Source: Varroa destructor
Taxonomy: Eukaryota > Arthropoda > Arachnida > Mesostigmata > Varroidae
Direction: 5' to 3'
Assembly: GCF_002443255.2 (NCBI RefSeq)
Contig: NW_019211458.1
Span: 17,913,939-17,977,938, forward strand
DNA length: 64,000 nt
Below the pieces are notes generated by a model, which did no database searches, was not told the DNA's origin, and saw only the letters and a program-made list of their open reading frames with translations. A program made the position numbers and the translations under genes. Positions 12,421 to 24,969 of the stretch are shown here, one piece after another. The first letter of the stretch is position 1, and each line of letters begins with the position of its first letter.

Positions 12421-12912
12421 GACCATAACTGTTGTATCACGAGAGAAGAACGATGAAGAAGCGAATAAACTCTATCCTATACATCGCCACTAACACGTTT
12501 GTCAAAAAATTGTCTAAAAAATAGAAAAATAGGTAAGGGCGCATTTACGGTATAATACGGAGTTTATTAATACAATTAGGGACTACGAAATTTCTCACCA
12601 AATGAGGCTGTTGTATCCGATATACATTGTACTAAGAAGACGGATCAAAAACGAGGTATTAGCAGAGGAAGCGGGTTAGCAAAAAAAAAAGACATGTACT
12701 ATATTCTACATAAATATACACGTGCACGCTCGACCGAATTTCATAACTACATGAACTGGATGGTAATGAATAGCATTACACATGTACGTACAATAGTAGC
12801 TCACTTTTTATCCAAAACATTTATAAAGAGCATGCACGTACTTATAAATGCCATATAGCGCATAGTACGAGCGCCAAATGCACATTGGCCTTAGCTTATA
12901 TTACGGTCCTAC

Positions 12913-13492
12913 CTCTGAAGTCAATCCTGCATGTCCGGACTTGAGTTCTAAAGTCAAACCTGTTTGAGCTGTTGTATCATCCAGCCCAGCTATTCCCTTT
13001 GTGCTGCTATGGTCGACCGTATTACTGACCGTCACTGCAAGTTCCTGAGTTTTTCGTTGAGACTCAAACATGACAGGAACATGCTCTAATCACCGTGTAG
13101 CATGTGCTCTATTTCCACCTGTCAATTATCCGAAATTTCTATCGTAACCGTGCGTCCGTTGACATGCTGCATTGTTAGGGTTAAGATTAAATTGTAAAGC
13201 GAACTTATAGAGTTTGATATAGACGTTTTGTTCAATAAACAAAGCCAAAGTAACTACGTGTGAAAACATGTACACTTCTAGAAATTGTCACTAGTATTTT
13301 GGTAAAACCCCCACAGCGCAAGGAAAAAAAAATGACAATTCGGATGTTTTTTTCAAGATATAATCATGAGCTATTCTACTGTATAGAGTAGAAAAAAGAC
13401 AAAGTGTACTGTACCTTTTCCAAACTCTCAATCGCTTTTTCAAAAACTGCCTTGAAGGCGGCAAACTTTTCCCGGACCTCATCAGGACCCAT
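12913..13492 (-). CDS. Possible first two coding exons of a minus-strand gene
   Basis: On the minus strand an ATG at 13492 (context tccATGG) opens 26 codons, MGPDEVREKFAAFK and then VFEKAIESLEK. They end exactly in phase 0 at a donor (GAAAAG|GTACAG, exon end 13415). After about 370 nt, an AG at 13045-13046 is followed by 44 codons open in phase 0 (13044-12913), starting ELAVTVSNTVDHSS. These end at another phase-0 donor (GAG|GTAGGA). The joined 70 residues contain no Cys, Trp or Tyr, and the first part would form an amphipathic helix. The phases agree, but the second acceptor has a poor pyrimidine tract, so it may be wrong. The function is not recognised. Confidence 0.3.
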
Positions 13493-13918
13493 GGAAAAGC
13501 CTTAATCTTTTAGCGTAAAATTCAGAAATGACACCATAAAGATCACGGGTCTACCTACATGTAGAAAAAATGACGGGAATCATCAGAGACGTTTTTGAAG
13601 TGGTCAGCACATGTATACATGTACGCATATATAGAACTTTACTTGTTTAAAAGTAGCGAATGAATTACGATAGTACCTAAGTATCTGCATTCTGGGCAGT
13701 CGACATTTATCCTACACCTACTTATTCTTTATTTGCAAGGACATCATGCTGAGTGAACGTATGAAGGCATGTGTCCTCAGGTGTGATCGAAACGAAGACT
13801 CAATGCGTCTATGCCACACTACAGCATACAAGATTATAGTTATGATCCACCCAGCACGCGGAACCCGTTAGGTAACTAACACTGCTTAATCAATTTAAGA
13901 TAGAACCATATCGTCAAA

Positions 13919-13961
13919 GGGACTTCTACAGTGGCGCATGTCGTGCCAGTGTAGAAGTCCC
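13919..13961. repeat. Hairpin with 17-nt arms, one mismatch
   Basis: Arms 13919-13935 and 13945-13961 are inverted complements at 16 of 17 positions, around a 9-nt spacer. This is one of the four strongest stem-loops in the window. Confidence 0.8.
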
Positions 13962-15370
13962 CTGCGTAGCAACAGCTTTCTATTGCAGTAGATGAACTTT
14001 TTCTAAGGCTGTTTATTATGTACTGCAAAAAACAAATGTAAAGCCTTTTTTGTATGTAAAGACACAATTTTCTTTGCTTCAATGTAGACGTATTGAACGT
14101 ACTGCAGCTAAACGTGGAATTTTCTTGAATAAACCGGCCTATACATGAGAGACGTCGACCGAGTCCCAGTTCGTTTTGAATAATTGTTTTTGATGGCGGA
14201 GGATAATGGGCTTTGCCATTTTACACAGAAGGGAGTAATTACTATAGAGAACAGTGGCTCACGTCTAGATAATCGACAGCTTACCTAAGACTTTTACGTA
14301 AGTTTTTTTCAAGTATCTCATACGCTCGAACTTCACACGAGCTGCTCTGCATCAAACCGAATCGGTAAATCTGCTAGTTAATTTAATAAATTGTTCTCTT
14401 CTAAAAAAGCTTTGATCCTTCAACTAATATCCTTGTTAGATGGAAGAAGCAGACTCAATGCATTGGGTTAAGTAGCTACAGCCAAAAATAGCTCTAATTT
14501 ATAAATAATGATGATAGTTAGCCAAAAGCTTGTTTGGCTTTTATACAATTTTCGAATGAACATCGAAAACCCTCTGAAGGGTTGATGATTGCGAAGTGTT
14601 TGGACAATTCATAATGTACGCCAAAATATTTCTACAAAAAAACTATGAAAAATTTGCCATTGGAACCATGACAGCGACAAAACACACCTAAAACATATTA
14701 AGCTAATTTTGTAATATATTTAATATCGTAATATATATAAGCCAGCGATATTTTAACAATCGACTCGCGGCAATCCACCAGTATTCTAACCGTCGGAAAC
14801 TGTAATTCTGGGCAGGAATAAAACTTTCAAGTTTTAAAGATCCGCAGTCACTTGAATTCCCCCAATAGACATCTTAGGTTACCCGTGTATAACACGAATA
14901 AGTGGTCGCTTTGATACAAAAGTATAGTGTTGTGCTGGGGCATAAACCCAGATAGTAGAGTTGCCAAACCCTTTGTTGCTTGTTGTTCTGTCGATTTCTG
15001 TTCACATGTATTTGTTTTACTTCTGAGACGAGACTGACGAGACAGCAACATATTGGATATGTTTTATCCATGCTTGTGACAACGACGAAGACCGCGCCTG
15101 CTCTCGAAGGCTTTCGCTCCTTTTTACCTAGGTGTATTTGGCGTGTCTTCTTCATTATTATCGTACTAAAATCGCAGTACTGTTATTTGCCACTTCTACC
15201 GTATTAAGTACTACTCGCACTCAGCGCTTTAACATTCTATACGTAATTTGAGTATAAGCCTAGCATTTTTACGTTTCCCGATACCTATAGCGTCGTGGAA
15301 AAGCTAACAAAAAACCCGCAGGAAAATAAGGACGAACGACAAACCGGACATGAAGAACGGGACAAAGAGT

Positions 15371-15419
15371 AATCATTTCAAATGAATGATTTTGATATAA
15401 AACATCAAGATGTTTTATA
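15371..15419. repeat. Two adjacent small hairpins
   Basis: A 7-bp inverted repeat (aatcatt/aatgatt, 15371-15391) is followed at once by an 11-bp perfect one (tataaaacatc/gatgttttata, 15396-15419) with a 2-nt loop. Confidence 0.75.
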
Positions 15420-18400
15420 GTCTATTATAAGATTCGGTCACCTTTCCGATGCGCACATTGTATCGTTTAGTCCTTTAAGCAGCTTTTTCAATATTTCTAA
15501 TGATCGATTGTATGCCAAACGCGTTACCCGAGAGAAACACTCATGTATTTACCTTGCAAGTCTATCATTGCAAACAGATCATCTCTTTGCAGTCATCTCG
15601 TAGTGCTTGACACCTAACGTACAGAAGAGCAGCATCGTACTTGAGACTGATGATAAATGTACTTTCGTTGAAAAGATACGTCTGCAACAAAAATCCCCCC
15701 TCGTAGTACCAGTATATAGTTTCCCGTCCGAATACTTTCTGGTAAAAAGTTCACCGAGACCATGAGCTGAAAATTCCTATTGCTTCTCATAGCTTTATTA
15801 TTGTCTAATGAAGATGTTCATCATCATAGTGGTCCACCATCATGAAGACACGTCGTTTATCGTATACAATATTGTACAATTTGCCTCATTCGTCGTCGCG
15901 TTACTAACAACGAACATGCGTCAACTGTGCATCCTAACTCAACCATGTATCTAGGAACTGTTATGCTTACTGGACATTGGGAACTGGATTAAAATGGCCT
16001 AGAATATGAATCGCTGGCCGGAATGGGCCTTAACAAGGTCTCTTCTGCAAGTACAATTCTACATGTGCATGTATTGCGTCACACATGACCAAGGTGAATA
16101 GTAGAATGCGCCTTCGTTTGTACTCCGTTCATACATGTAAGATATTACGGACAAGAATGTTCGAACTATGCATTGAAGACTGATTTGGATACGTTTCTTC
16201 TATTGGGTTGTATAATATGCTTGTGGCATTTCGATATCTTTAATTGAATTCTAGCGCACCTACGAAGGCTTGTTGTCATTACGCCTCATAGGACACAAGC
16301 GTAACGACCGATGCGTGTACCACCACGCGATACGATTTAGTAATTTATTGATTTCGTGTCCTTAAAGATGTGCGCAAAAAGAATCGTCATCGTTTACTTA
16401 TCTTAGGCCTACTTAGAAAGATGCATTCGTTATTACTTTCTCGTTTTAATAAAAAGTGATTTTTTGCGTTCGCACTATTAATGCCATGGCAACGATGCCT
16501 TTTATGCACTTAACTATTGTATGCATAACTTTGCCTTCGATACCTGCGGTCCTAGGGTTCTTGAACTTTTCGGCTCGTTTTAATGGTACTTCTATGTCGT
16601 AGTGCGTGGACGGGAAGGAGTTGTTCGTTTACGAAGGAGTCAAGTTTTAATGCTTGACAAATAAGGCGAAAACATGAGCTAAATTAGAATGTGCTCCATT
16701 TCTGCCAGAGATCTCCGGGACTCCACTGTTTAGGTTAGGCACATCCTGAGTTCGATTAGTTTCCCTCTACTGCTCATAGTGGTCTTATAGAGCAGTCTTA
16801 CTCTTTACGCAGCTAAATGATGATAAGATAGAACGAGCAAAAGAAAAGCAGTGAAAGTTTTTGAAAGTTTGTTCTGTAAGAATAGGTAGCAAACAGCATT
16901 CTAAATGCACACTTTTCCATTTATAAACTTTGTCATCACTACACTTGGTTTCAGCGCCGTGTAGTGTACGAACGATACCTAGATGGAGCGACAAAACATA
17001 AAAAAAAACAGCTCAGAAGTCTAATAAAACGCACAAGCGCCTTTCTATATGGCAGCAGTTGACACTGTTCCTTTCCCAGATTTCATCAGCCGTTAAGCTT
17101 CTAACTAGTTTTCATTTCATTCGTGGACTAGGGTCAAAATGGCATGTTTGCTTCGACAACGGTGCTTTTTCTGCGCTTACGGGATGCAGCGACGCCATGG
17201 AAGCTTAACTCTGTGATATGATATTTAAGCTTACTCGCTTGTGACTTCTTGCCACGTAGCAAAGTACTAGGTACACTGGCGTTCCGAAAAAAAGAACATG
17301 AAATAAAACTAGTAATTGAAATCGGGCTTACGGTAAATGGCATTTAGAGTGAGTGCGAGAGCAGGCTTTAGATAACTTTACCAGTTAAACAATGGCATTA
17401 ACACCGGTGCGTCGGTAAAGTTTGTTTACTGAAATAGAGAATTAAGCTCTGCTAGTAGCAGAGAACTACTATTACTACACGATACGACAACTGCATGTAG
17501 GTTGCAAATCGTTCGATATGAAACGTGACATAATGAATTCTAACCGTTATTTTCACAGGCTTAGTTTTTTAACTTTGAAGTATGGGGTAATGAGATATTC
17601 ATTGTAAGCATTTGTGACCCTCTGCCTGTTAGGCTAGTAGCTTAGTTATTCCACTGCTGTCGAAGACCAGAGTATAGAAATTTATAAGGTCTGAAAAAGC
17701 CATTTTGATACTATGTTAAGATTTTAATAATTTTTCTGTTAACAATTGGTCGAGTCGTTGAGAAACATGGTAGCTCATAAGAGTAATGCTTGGCGACTAC
17801 CGTGGATAACAACGAGTCCCAAATTGTGACTCCTCCATTTTTACTATTGCAAAGAGACAGATCAACAAGAACGAGTCACGATTGCAATTTGGGAATAAGA
17901 AAAAGCAACCGCCCCTACGTCTGTTTATTTCACCTTGTCTTTTTTTACCTCACTTTTTATTTAGTTTATTTATTTAATCATGAAATATACATGTTATCTT
18001 TGCATATACCAAACCTAAATGCTGATTTAGAGATAGGTCTGCCTTCACCGCAGATGTCAGCCCTTCGTTACTGTCTTTCGCAGGGGGCCTTCCATAAAAA
18101 TAATTTGTCAACTGGAAATTTTTTCCTGGAACTTTCTTTTAACCAACAGCGCACAGGACCTTCGCTCAGTACAAGGTTTATATGGCGGGCTGTCTCCGCT
18201 GCTTCAGCTCTAGGATGGAGCTCATATACATAAACCATGCAAAATTTCGAATTTTCGATGGTTTACTGCAATTCACCTGTTAAAGGCTTAAGTGAATGGT
18301 GTCCGATTTTAAACAGTACATGAGCCTTTACAATAAAAAAAAAAGAAGTATCTCGAAAGGTTGTACGTTTATGAAATAACGTCATCTTGTAGCATGTGAT

Positions 18401-18651
18401 TAATGTTTGTCACGTTTCATACGTTCAGTACTAGAAACCTTTGTACTATCGGTTGCTATATTATATGATGATCGTGTGTATATATGGGAATAGTGCCTTT
18501 TGCATATATAACCAAGTACTGTATACATCTAGAGGAATATTTCAAATATCGAAATAAATAAGAACGTGCTTATCTTGCAGTTACTCTAATCAAAGGCTTA
18601 CGACTTTGTCATATAGGTTTATGTTGTCAGATCTGTCTCGATAGCACGCAG

Positions 18652-18675
18652 TAAGAAAATCAAACAATTTTCTTA
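18652..18675. repeat. Small hairpin, 9-bp arms
   Basis: taagaaaat and attttctta flank a 6-nt spacer as exact inverted complements. The sequence is AT-rich, so this could be chance. Confidence 0.55.
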
Positions 18676-19038
18676 GTAAGTTAACTATTTTCTATGCATC
18701 AGAAGACAGCTTGTCTGCTGTAGGTAAACATTGGTCGCGCTGGCAATAGCAGGCAACGGAAAGAAGAGATAGTTTTCCATCTGCCCTAATTTCATGTCTG
18801 AACCGTCCTGTCATAGCACCAACTACCAAAAGATATTTTAGTTGTCGTGACTGCAAAAATGACCCAGGTCAAATGGAAAGGACCAAGTGTCTCCTGAGTG
18901 AAGAGTAATATGTACGAGCTCTATCAGGCAGCTCTATCATGGTGGTGCATAATAATTGACTGTTTTCTAGCGTTGATTTGCTGGCGCAGAGTAGCGCGTC
19001 CTCGACGGTACAAAGGATATCCAGATAGAACATTATTA

Positions 19039-19057
19039 GGAAGGAAGGAAGGAAGGA
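19039..19057. repeat. GGAA microsatellite
   Basis: Nearly five uninterrupted GGAA units. The complementary TTCC tract occurs at 24950-24969. Confidence 0.9.
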
Positions 19058-21170
19058 TGCGTTTTTGAAGATTGCCTCAAATCCCTGTGTCTGTCCCATT
19101 GAGGGACAGATAGAAGGCTAACGGTGCAAATGGCGTTCTTAGGTCAGAAAGAGTTCAATTAGTAGACAGCAGTTAGTAATTCACTTACCTTTCTTCTCCT
19201 TCTTAATATATAATGTTAAGAAGCGTCGTAGATAAAAAGCCTAGGCAAGTAAATTGCTGCTTTTTGTAATTATGGCGAAAACAATAACGTACCAATTAAA
19301 CATCTGCGAGCCACCTAGAGATTTGCTTCACTGTATAGTATTTATCTTTCTTGAAAATTCTCCATAAATTATAATTCGCAATAGTAATCCGCTTATGACT
19401 ATACCCATTAGTTGCGCTCTATGCAAATATCTCCCCATTGCAGTTGTGAAGACACAGACTAGAGAAAATTACATGTAACTATAAAACAAGGTCCTTTCGG
19501 TAATACAGTTGGACTAGGAGCTCCAAATGGGCATTCTAACCCAAACTGTTATTCGAAATGGGTATTTGTTTTTTGAGTTCATTGGATTCAATTTGGCCTT
19601 TGCTGCGGAAATACGTATACCTCCGTGGCTTATTGGAGCTCATTGTTATTACATAGATTCATCAAAATTCTCGATCCCCACATATATAACAGTTGGCGAT
19701 ATTAACAATGTGGAAAAATGAGAAGATACGCTTCGTTTACCTCACCACCCCTTTACCCGAAGCAGTATACTGGACCACTATGAGACACCATAGACAATGG
19801 TTAATAAATAAATCATGTGCTGTCATCAAATAGATCAAGAGCAAAGGTATTTGAGTTTATAGAGCTTCAAGCGATCTGAAAACGGTGACCTTGTAATCAT
19901 TTGCGGGATGAAGGAGAACAAAAGAGAATTTGATATGATGTTTTGAAAGTTCATATATTTCAAGCCAGCCTCCATTCTAATCCGTAAGTCATGTTCTACA
20001 CGAAGCATCTTAAGATCAAACATGCTGCGCTTCTGTCATTACTAAGTAAACAAACAGGGTGTTCATTTCTAAAAACTAGCACTACATGGCTAGATACACG
20101 GTACTTCTGCTCCGATAGGCCACAGCCAAACGAACAGATCATACGTACTATTCACTTCAGACAGTTCTGACCATTTTCGCGACCATAGTGTTTTTTTTAT
20201 TTCAACTTTCATTTTATTCTACACTACACCGACTCCTGTTTATATCGAGAAAGGCAAAAAATACTTCGAGAGCCGCTTTTACTTAACGGCGATATGGAGT
20301 AACTGAACGTGCTTTTGATTTAGGCTTGCCTATATCGTTACTTCTGCGAGGCGTTCCGTAGTGCGACTCGTCGCAAAAGTCCGATTCGTTTATATTTATC
20401 CACGAAACAAAGAGTAGTCCCGTCTATCTGGTCGTCTTCTCGAATTGGACGCGTCGCCCTCTTCTCTAGTGATCAACGCCTGTTCTATCGAGCTTTATGC
20501 ACCTTTATACAATATCGTATGTTTATAAGCTTGCCTACGATGAAATAGTACAGTGGGCTGTGACAGGGAATGTGATCAGGGTGATTTCGTATAGAATCGA
20601 GTCGTTCCACGGACGCATATTCTACGTTTTTGTTTATTTTATTTTTGTGCAAACACCAATTTTTTTGTTTATTATTAGCATGTTTGACTGAATCTGTGTA
20701 CAGGCATATGATAGTCATCCATAATGTTCGTACCCTACAAGTGTCAACGAAGGATGAGTTGAGCCGCGTGTGCAGCTGTGCATGACCTTTAGTTGCTGTG
20801 TTGCGAAGAGTGACATCTTGATACTTACGAGCGTCTTTAGACTGCCGTCCCATGTAAATGCACCTCGACGGGCTCATAGAGCTATCAAAATGTGTTCGCG
20901 TGTGTAAAATGAGACCTTAGATTTATCTCATAGCCGAAAGAAAACAGACGTGACATTTTTCTTTGTAGCTCCATGTCGGCTGGTTCGCGTGATACCGTAC
21001 GTAAATACATGACAGATGTCGTGTGACCTTCCAGTAGGCTGTTGGTAAACAAATAGCAGCCAGTTCCTCGCTGAGGGTTTTGCACGTTCTTTGGTGGTTC
21101 GCAAATGAGTTAGCCGTTAAAGATTCGGATTTAAAAGCTTGTTGTACTTTTAGACAAAAGCGAGGCGAAT

Positions 21171-21446
21171 ATGCTAAAACCCCATATATTTCCGCATTGT
21201 ATTTTAATTCATCTGTCGGAAACAAGGCTTAATCAGAAAATAAAGCGACAACGTCTGGATTATGTTGTGCAAGTGTTACTCAAACGAAGCCTGTCAGCCG
21301 ATATCCGGGTCCATTTGCTTTGGAAAAATAGTCTCGGCCACGATGAAGGCAGTGCAGTGTTTGACATGGAAGAACCGACGAGAAATTTCAGTCACGTACC
21401 ACCAGCCTTCGCCATCTACCTTCGCGTCACTATGATTTGTCAATGA
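21171..21446 (+). CDS. Hypothetical 91-codon frame
   Basis: An ATG-started frame (MLKPHIFPHCILIHL) contains a basic middle part (NQKIKRQRLDYVVQVLLKRS) and a more acidic C-terminal third. GC is slightly above background. The family is unknown. Another frame on the opposite strand (21225-20923) overlaps only its start. Its length is within chance expectation, so it is offered only as a candidate. Confidence 0.17.
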   Translation: MLKPHIFPHCILIHLSETRLNQKIKRQRLDYVVQVLLKRSLSADIRVHLLWKNSLGHDEGSAVFDMEEPTRNFSHVPPAFAIYLRVTMICQ

Positions 21447-22067
21447 ATTGTCTTCATATGTACATTTCACTGTGCAGAAAATACCAAAGCTGATCTTTTC
21501 GGCTGATAGGACAATGAAATGATAATTTAACTTAGGGCTTTATACGCCGGCCCGATCATTTGGTGGAGAAGTTAGGTTGCCACGTTCGAAAGAGTATACG
21601 GCTTTCTTATCTAATTGTTTCCATCACACACCGCATTGTTCATTTCGCGTCATAACTCATGCAGCCGTCCTTCAAGTTTAATTCGAGCAGTTAACTTAGC
21701 TTCAATATCTCTATCGATAATAGAATATAGGTCAGTTCTCTATTTACGTAAATTCATGTCTATTTCTATTTTGATCGAATAGAGTATCTACTCATATATG
21801 AAAAGCCTTTTAATCAAATATACCAGTCAAACGAAACGTTACACGCTTTGACATCTATACAGGCTTTTTATCCATAATTTTAAGCTATTTGAGACCTATT
21901 ACACAGTAACGAAGCAGACGTAGCAAAGCTGAGGCGAAACAAATGGTTTATCCTGTGCTTATGACTTCTTTCAGATGTATAACAGTATTGCCTTGTGATG
22001 AAAAATTAGGTCAAACTGAATTCTGACAAGCGAATGGCGTAAAGCAGGCGGACCTGCCTTGACTGTT

Positions 22068-22100
22068 TTCCTATTTTTTGTGTCACCTTCCTATTTTTTG
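22068..22100. repeat. Direct repeat of 13 bp with 7-bp spacer
   Basis: ttcctattttttg occurs at 22068-22080 and again at 22088-22100. This looks like a small tandem or slippage duplication. Confidence 0.85.
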
Positions 22101-22874
22101 ATCACTTGAAGGTCCGCTGGCCTGCAGAGGCGCGCATCCTTACACAGGCAAAGAAACTTATACTTGAAATAATTTTCCCAGTGAATCCACGTGGAAATAG
22201 TGGCCTTCTCTGGATCCCTACGAATTGGAAACATTTCGTTCGTCCAATTTTCGGTATAATAGTGGCAATGTCCTTGGTAGGAACCTGCTTACTACATTCA
22301 TAAACAGCGCTGAAGCCCGTAAAGAATATGCGTATTCAAACCCAGCCTAATTCGGAAGTTTCAGGCTTAAAAAGGTAAACTCTTATAAACTACGATTTGG
22401 CCGCCTTCGGCAATTCGCACGGATCAGTATTTCGACGTGGACCTCTGAAAGTGAAACTGCGTACGTGAAAATTCAGAGAGGCGGTATTCGCTGGCAAAGA
22501 AAGATGCTTTGGGCAAGTGGTTACAGTTAATATTCGAAGCGGCATATTTTAGTTTAAGGACTAAGACGTTTTGATCGGCCGGTACATAGAGTTTTACGAG
22601 AATTATTAGTGTGATCTATGCGAGTGTACGCTGCCTCGGATGAAAAGGAATTCTTGTAAAGGAACTTATCGATGTAGTAACATTTGACGGATAAGCAGAT
22701 TGTAGCCTTAAAAAAGCATTGAAGCCTATGTCCCACACCAACCTTTTTATTTACTGAACACCTTCAGTTATTGTTGATACGCAACCAAGTTCTCGGAATC
22801 GCTTTTTTTTTTCAATGTAAAATGTTACTCCCATCGAGAGCACCTTAGGCCGTACTTGCAGCTTGCGACCTCCT

Positions 22875-22891
22875 CCCCCCCCCCCCCCCCC
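22875..22891. repeat. C17 homopolymer
   Basis: Seventeen consecutive C on the plus strand (G17 on the minus) in otherwise AT-rich DNA. G-runs of this kind can form four-stranded structures and are length-unstable. Confidence 0.9.
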
Positions 22892-24619
22892 GTGAGAGCA
22901 TGCTTGTTAATTACAGTTGCCATGGTGTTCTTTATATTTTTTGAGTATGAGATCATGCCTGCTAGATATACCTTTCTGCTCTGGCCTTATGAACTCGATA
23001 GTTCTTATAGCACTAATTTCATGAAACACTGTCATTGACGTGCTGTTAATAACCGACCACAGCGGATATTTCTTCTAGCACATGCTTCCCGGCTCTAAAG
23101 TTCTACGAATGAGGCCTTATGAGAATTTCACTAGCCACTCATTGCTGACTTGCGTTGGAAATGATCCTTTTTCCACGGAGATGCAAAGTAACAGCAAAGA
23201 GTAGGGCTTAATTAATGCTGGGATTCTGTTGGCGCCACTGTTAACTTGACCATACATGTAGACCTGATAACTTCTCGCAAAAAAACAATAGAACTCCTAC
23301 CCGTTTGCCAAAAAATACAAGTTCCGGTTACTTCTTGCAGAAGAAAAATCGATGAGTTTGTTTCACAGTCGTATAGCTTTCTCGATCCGATCAATACAAA
23401 TCAGGTTGAAATCGGGTCGAAATGCACTCACAGCTGGACGCCTCACATGTTTTAACGTGGCGTGCTTTACATGATAATTAAATATCGTTCAGAATTATAA
23501 AGAAATTATTCATTGATATAGAAGCAAAACAATAGATAAATCGTAACAGCCTTATAAGAACAAAATAAAAACCGAAGAAAAATATCGTTGATGGCTGGCC
23601 ATGGCGACATGCTTTCTTCAAGTCTGAGACTCAGGACAATTTTTGGTTTCCCGGTTCACTTATGACAGACGTCAGAAAGTCATCGATTTTGAACTTGAAA
23701 CGCGTTTAATGCGCACTATGATACGAGTGAGTGGTAACACTTAACCAAGCTTTTTTTTTCAGATATACTAGCTTCAGAGTGTATCGCTTCTGAACTCCAT
23801 TGCCTTAACGCGACTATCTAAGAAACGGTCTTCAGGATGCTCATAGATACAAACAATCTTGAAAAAGCAGACCATGAAAATGATTGTTTAACATTTTAGT
23901 TGTTCGAATTGTGTTACCATTGCTCAAAAGTGATCTTCGAAACCAGTATATCAGATGTGGCTCATCTGGTGTTTTATTTTGATGTTTATAACGTCCTAGA
24001 AATGCAGTATCAGTATGTATATATAAAGGGATACAAATATTTCTGGTGGGCAGTCACATCGCCTGAATCTGTCATACCTGTTTGTATTGTTCAGTATCGA
24101 CTATGGTGGACATCTATCAACTCATGTATCAACGCTAAGCCAAAAATTTGTCGCCTACTTTTTTTACCAAACATAATTCGATACACACTGGTCTGGTATG
24201 TAATTATTAACTTGAAATTAAACTTAATTAAAGTGGATGGCATTTTTGATAATAAACGACCTTCGAAAAAAAAAACGTATACCTTTAACCATCCCTCCTC
24301 ATAACCTCCATCATACCCATTTTGCAAGAATAGGCTTATCTCAACCTAAGATAAAAATTTAGCATAAACTATCTATTCTGTCGCAAATTTTAACACAGTT
24401 TTGTCATCTAAGTAATAATGTAGTGTTATGTTTATACAGCTTCGAGCGTGCCATAGAAAGGAAACTCCAAGGGTGTACCAATGAGCTACCGTAAACAAAC
24501 GTGACCCAAGTCCCTTCATTACTACATACGCTTTCATACTTAATAGACTATTACACGTTAAAGAAGAAAGGACTGAGTATTTATATGAGAAATAATTGTT
24601 ACATTCGATCCAGTATAGA

Positions 24620-24659
24620 GTCTTCAATGTAAAACATGGATGTCTTCAATGTAAACATG
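24620..24659. repeat. Imperfect tandem duplication, about 20-22 bp unit
   Basis: gtcttcaatgtaaaacatg at 24620-24638 is repeated as gtcttcaatgtaaacatg at 24642-24659, with one A lost. This is a simple local duplication. Confidence 0.85.
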
Positions 24660-24949
24660 ATATTGTATTAGAGCGTGCTATAGCTAGCAACTTCGATCGT
24701 ACGTCCGACCGCGCCGAAAGCAACTCTCCGTGTACCTTAAACTACTTGTCCGTATAAAAACAGCTGGTTCATTTCGAATACAATGTCTTAACGTATACTT
24801 TCTTCCGTATACACCGAATACTAGCGATGAAGACCGCAATCAGCAGCTGGGCGATTCTCGTCTTGTCTCTAAACTGTTCGTTCACAAATTTCCCTAGGCC
24901 ATAGCATTTTGGCAAATCGATTTTCTCTCTGTAAAGCTCTCGCGTTCCT

Positions 24950-24969
24950 TTCCTTCCTTCCTTCCTTCC
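24950..24969. repeat. TTCC microsatellite
   Basis: Five TTCC units. It is the complement of the GGAA tract at 19039-19057. Confidence 0.9.

Larger units (their letters stand above)
13962..19038. other. Mostly featureless AT-rich DNA
   Basis: Apart from small hairpins I see only chance-length frames. The longest, plus 17790-18233, has no ATG near its start and one hydrophobic segment (FHLVFFYLTFYLVYLF). Confidence 0.45.

Noticed and set aside
17790..17850. Search for tRNA genes (B-box-like ggttcgan motifs) over the window
   Set aside because: No site with a matching A-box, acceptor stem and T-arm was found. Isolated ggttc matches such as the one near 6885 do not fold as tRNA.
17790..18233. 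147-codon plus-strand open frame
   Set aside because: No ATG near its start and no good acceptor. Its length and hydrophobic, aromatic content fit AT-rich chance sequence.
19189..19240. 52-nt minus-strand exon with strong acceptor (ttacttgcctag|) and donor (AAAG|GTAAGTG)
   Set aside because: The borders are good, but 17 codons are too few to judge. Dozens of such pairs are expected by chance and no neighbour exon was found.
20485..20877. 130-codon ATG-started minus-strand frame
   Set aside because: Composition is mixed and Cys/His-rich with no motif. Length is within chance expectation, and other frames overlap.
23900..24304. 134-codon plus-strand open frame
   Set aside because: Extremely rich in Tyr, Phe, Ile and Trp, with no ATG at the start. 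Typical of translated AT-rich non-coding DNA.
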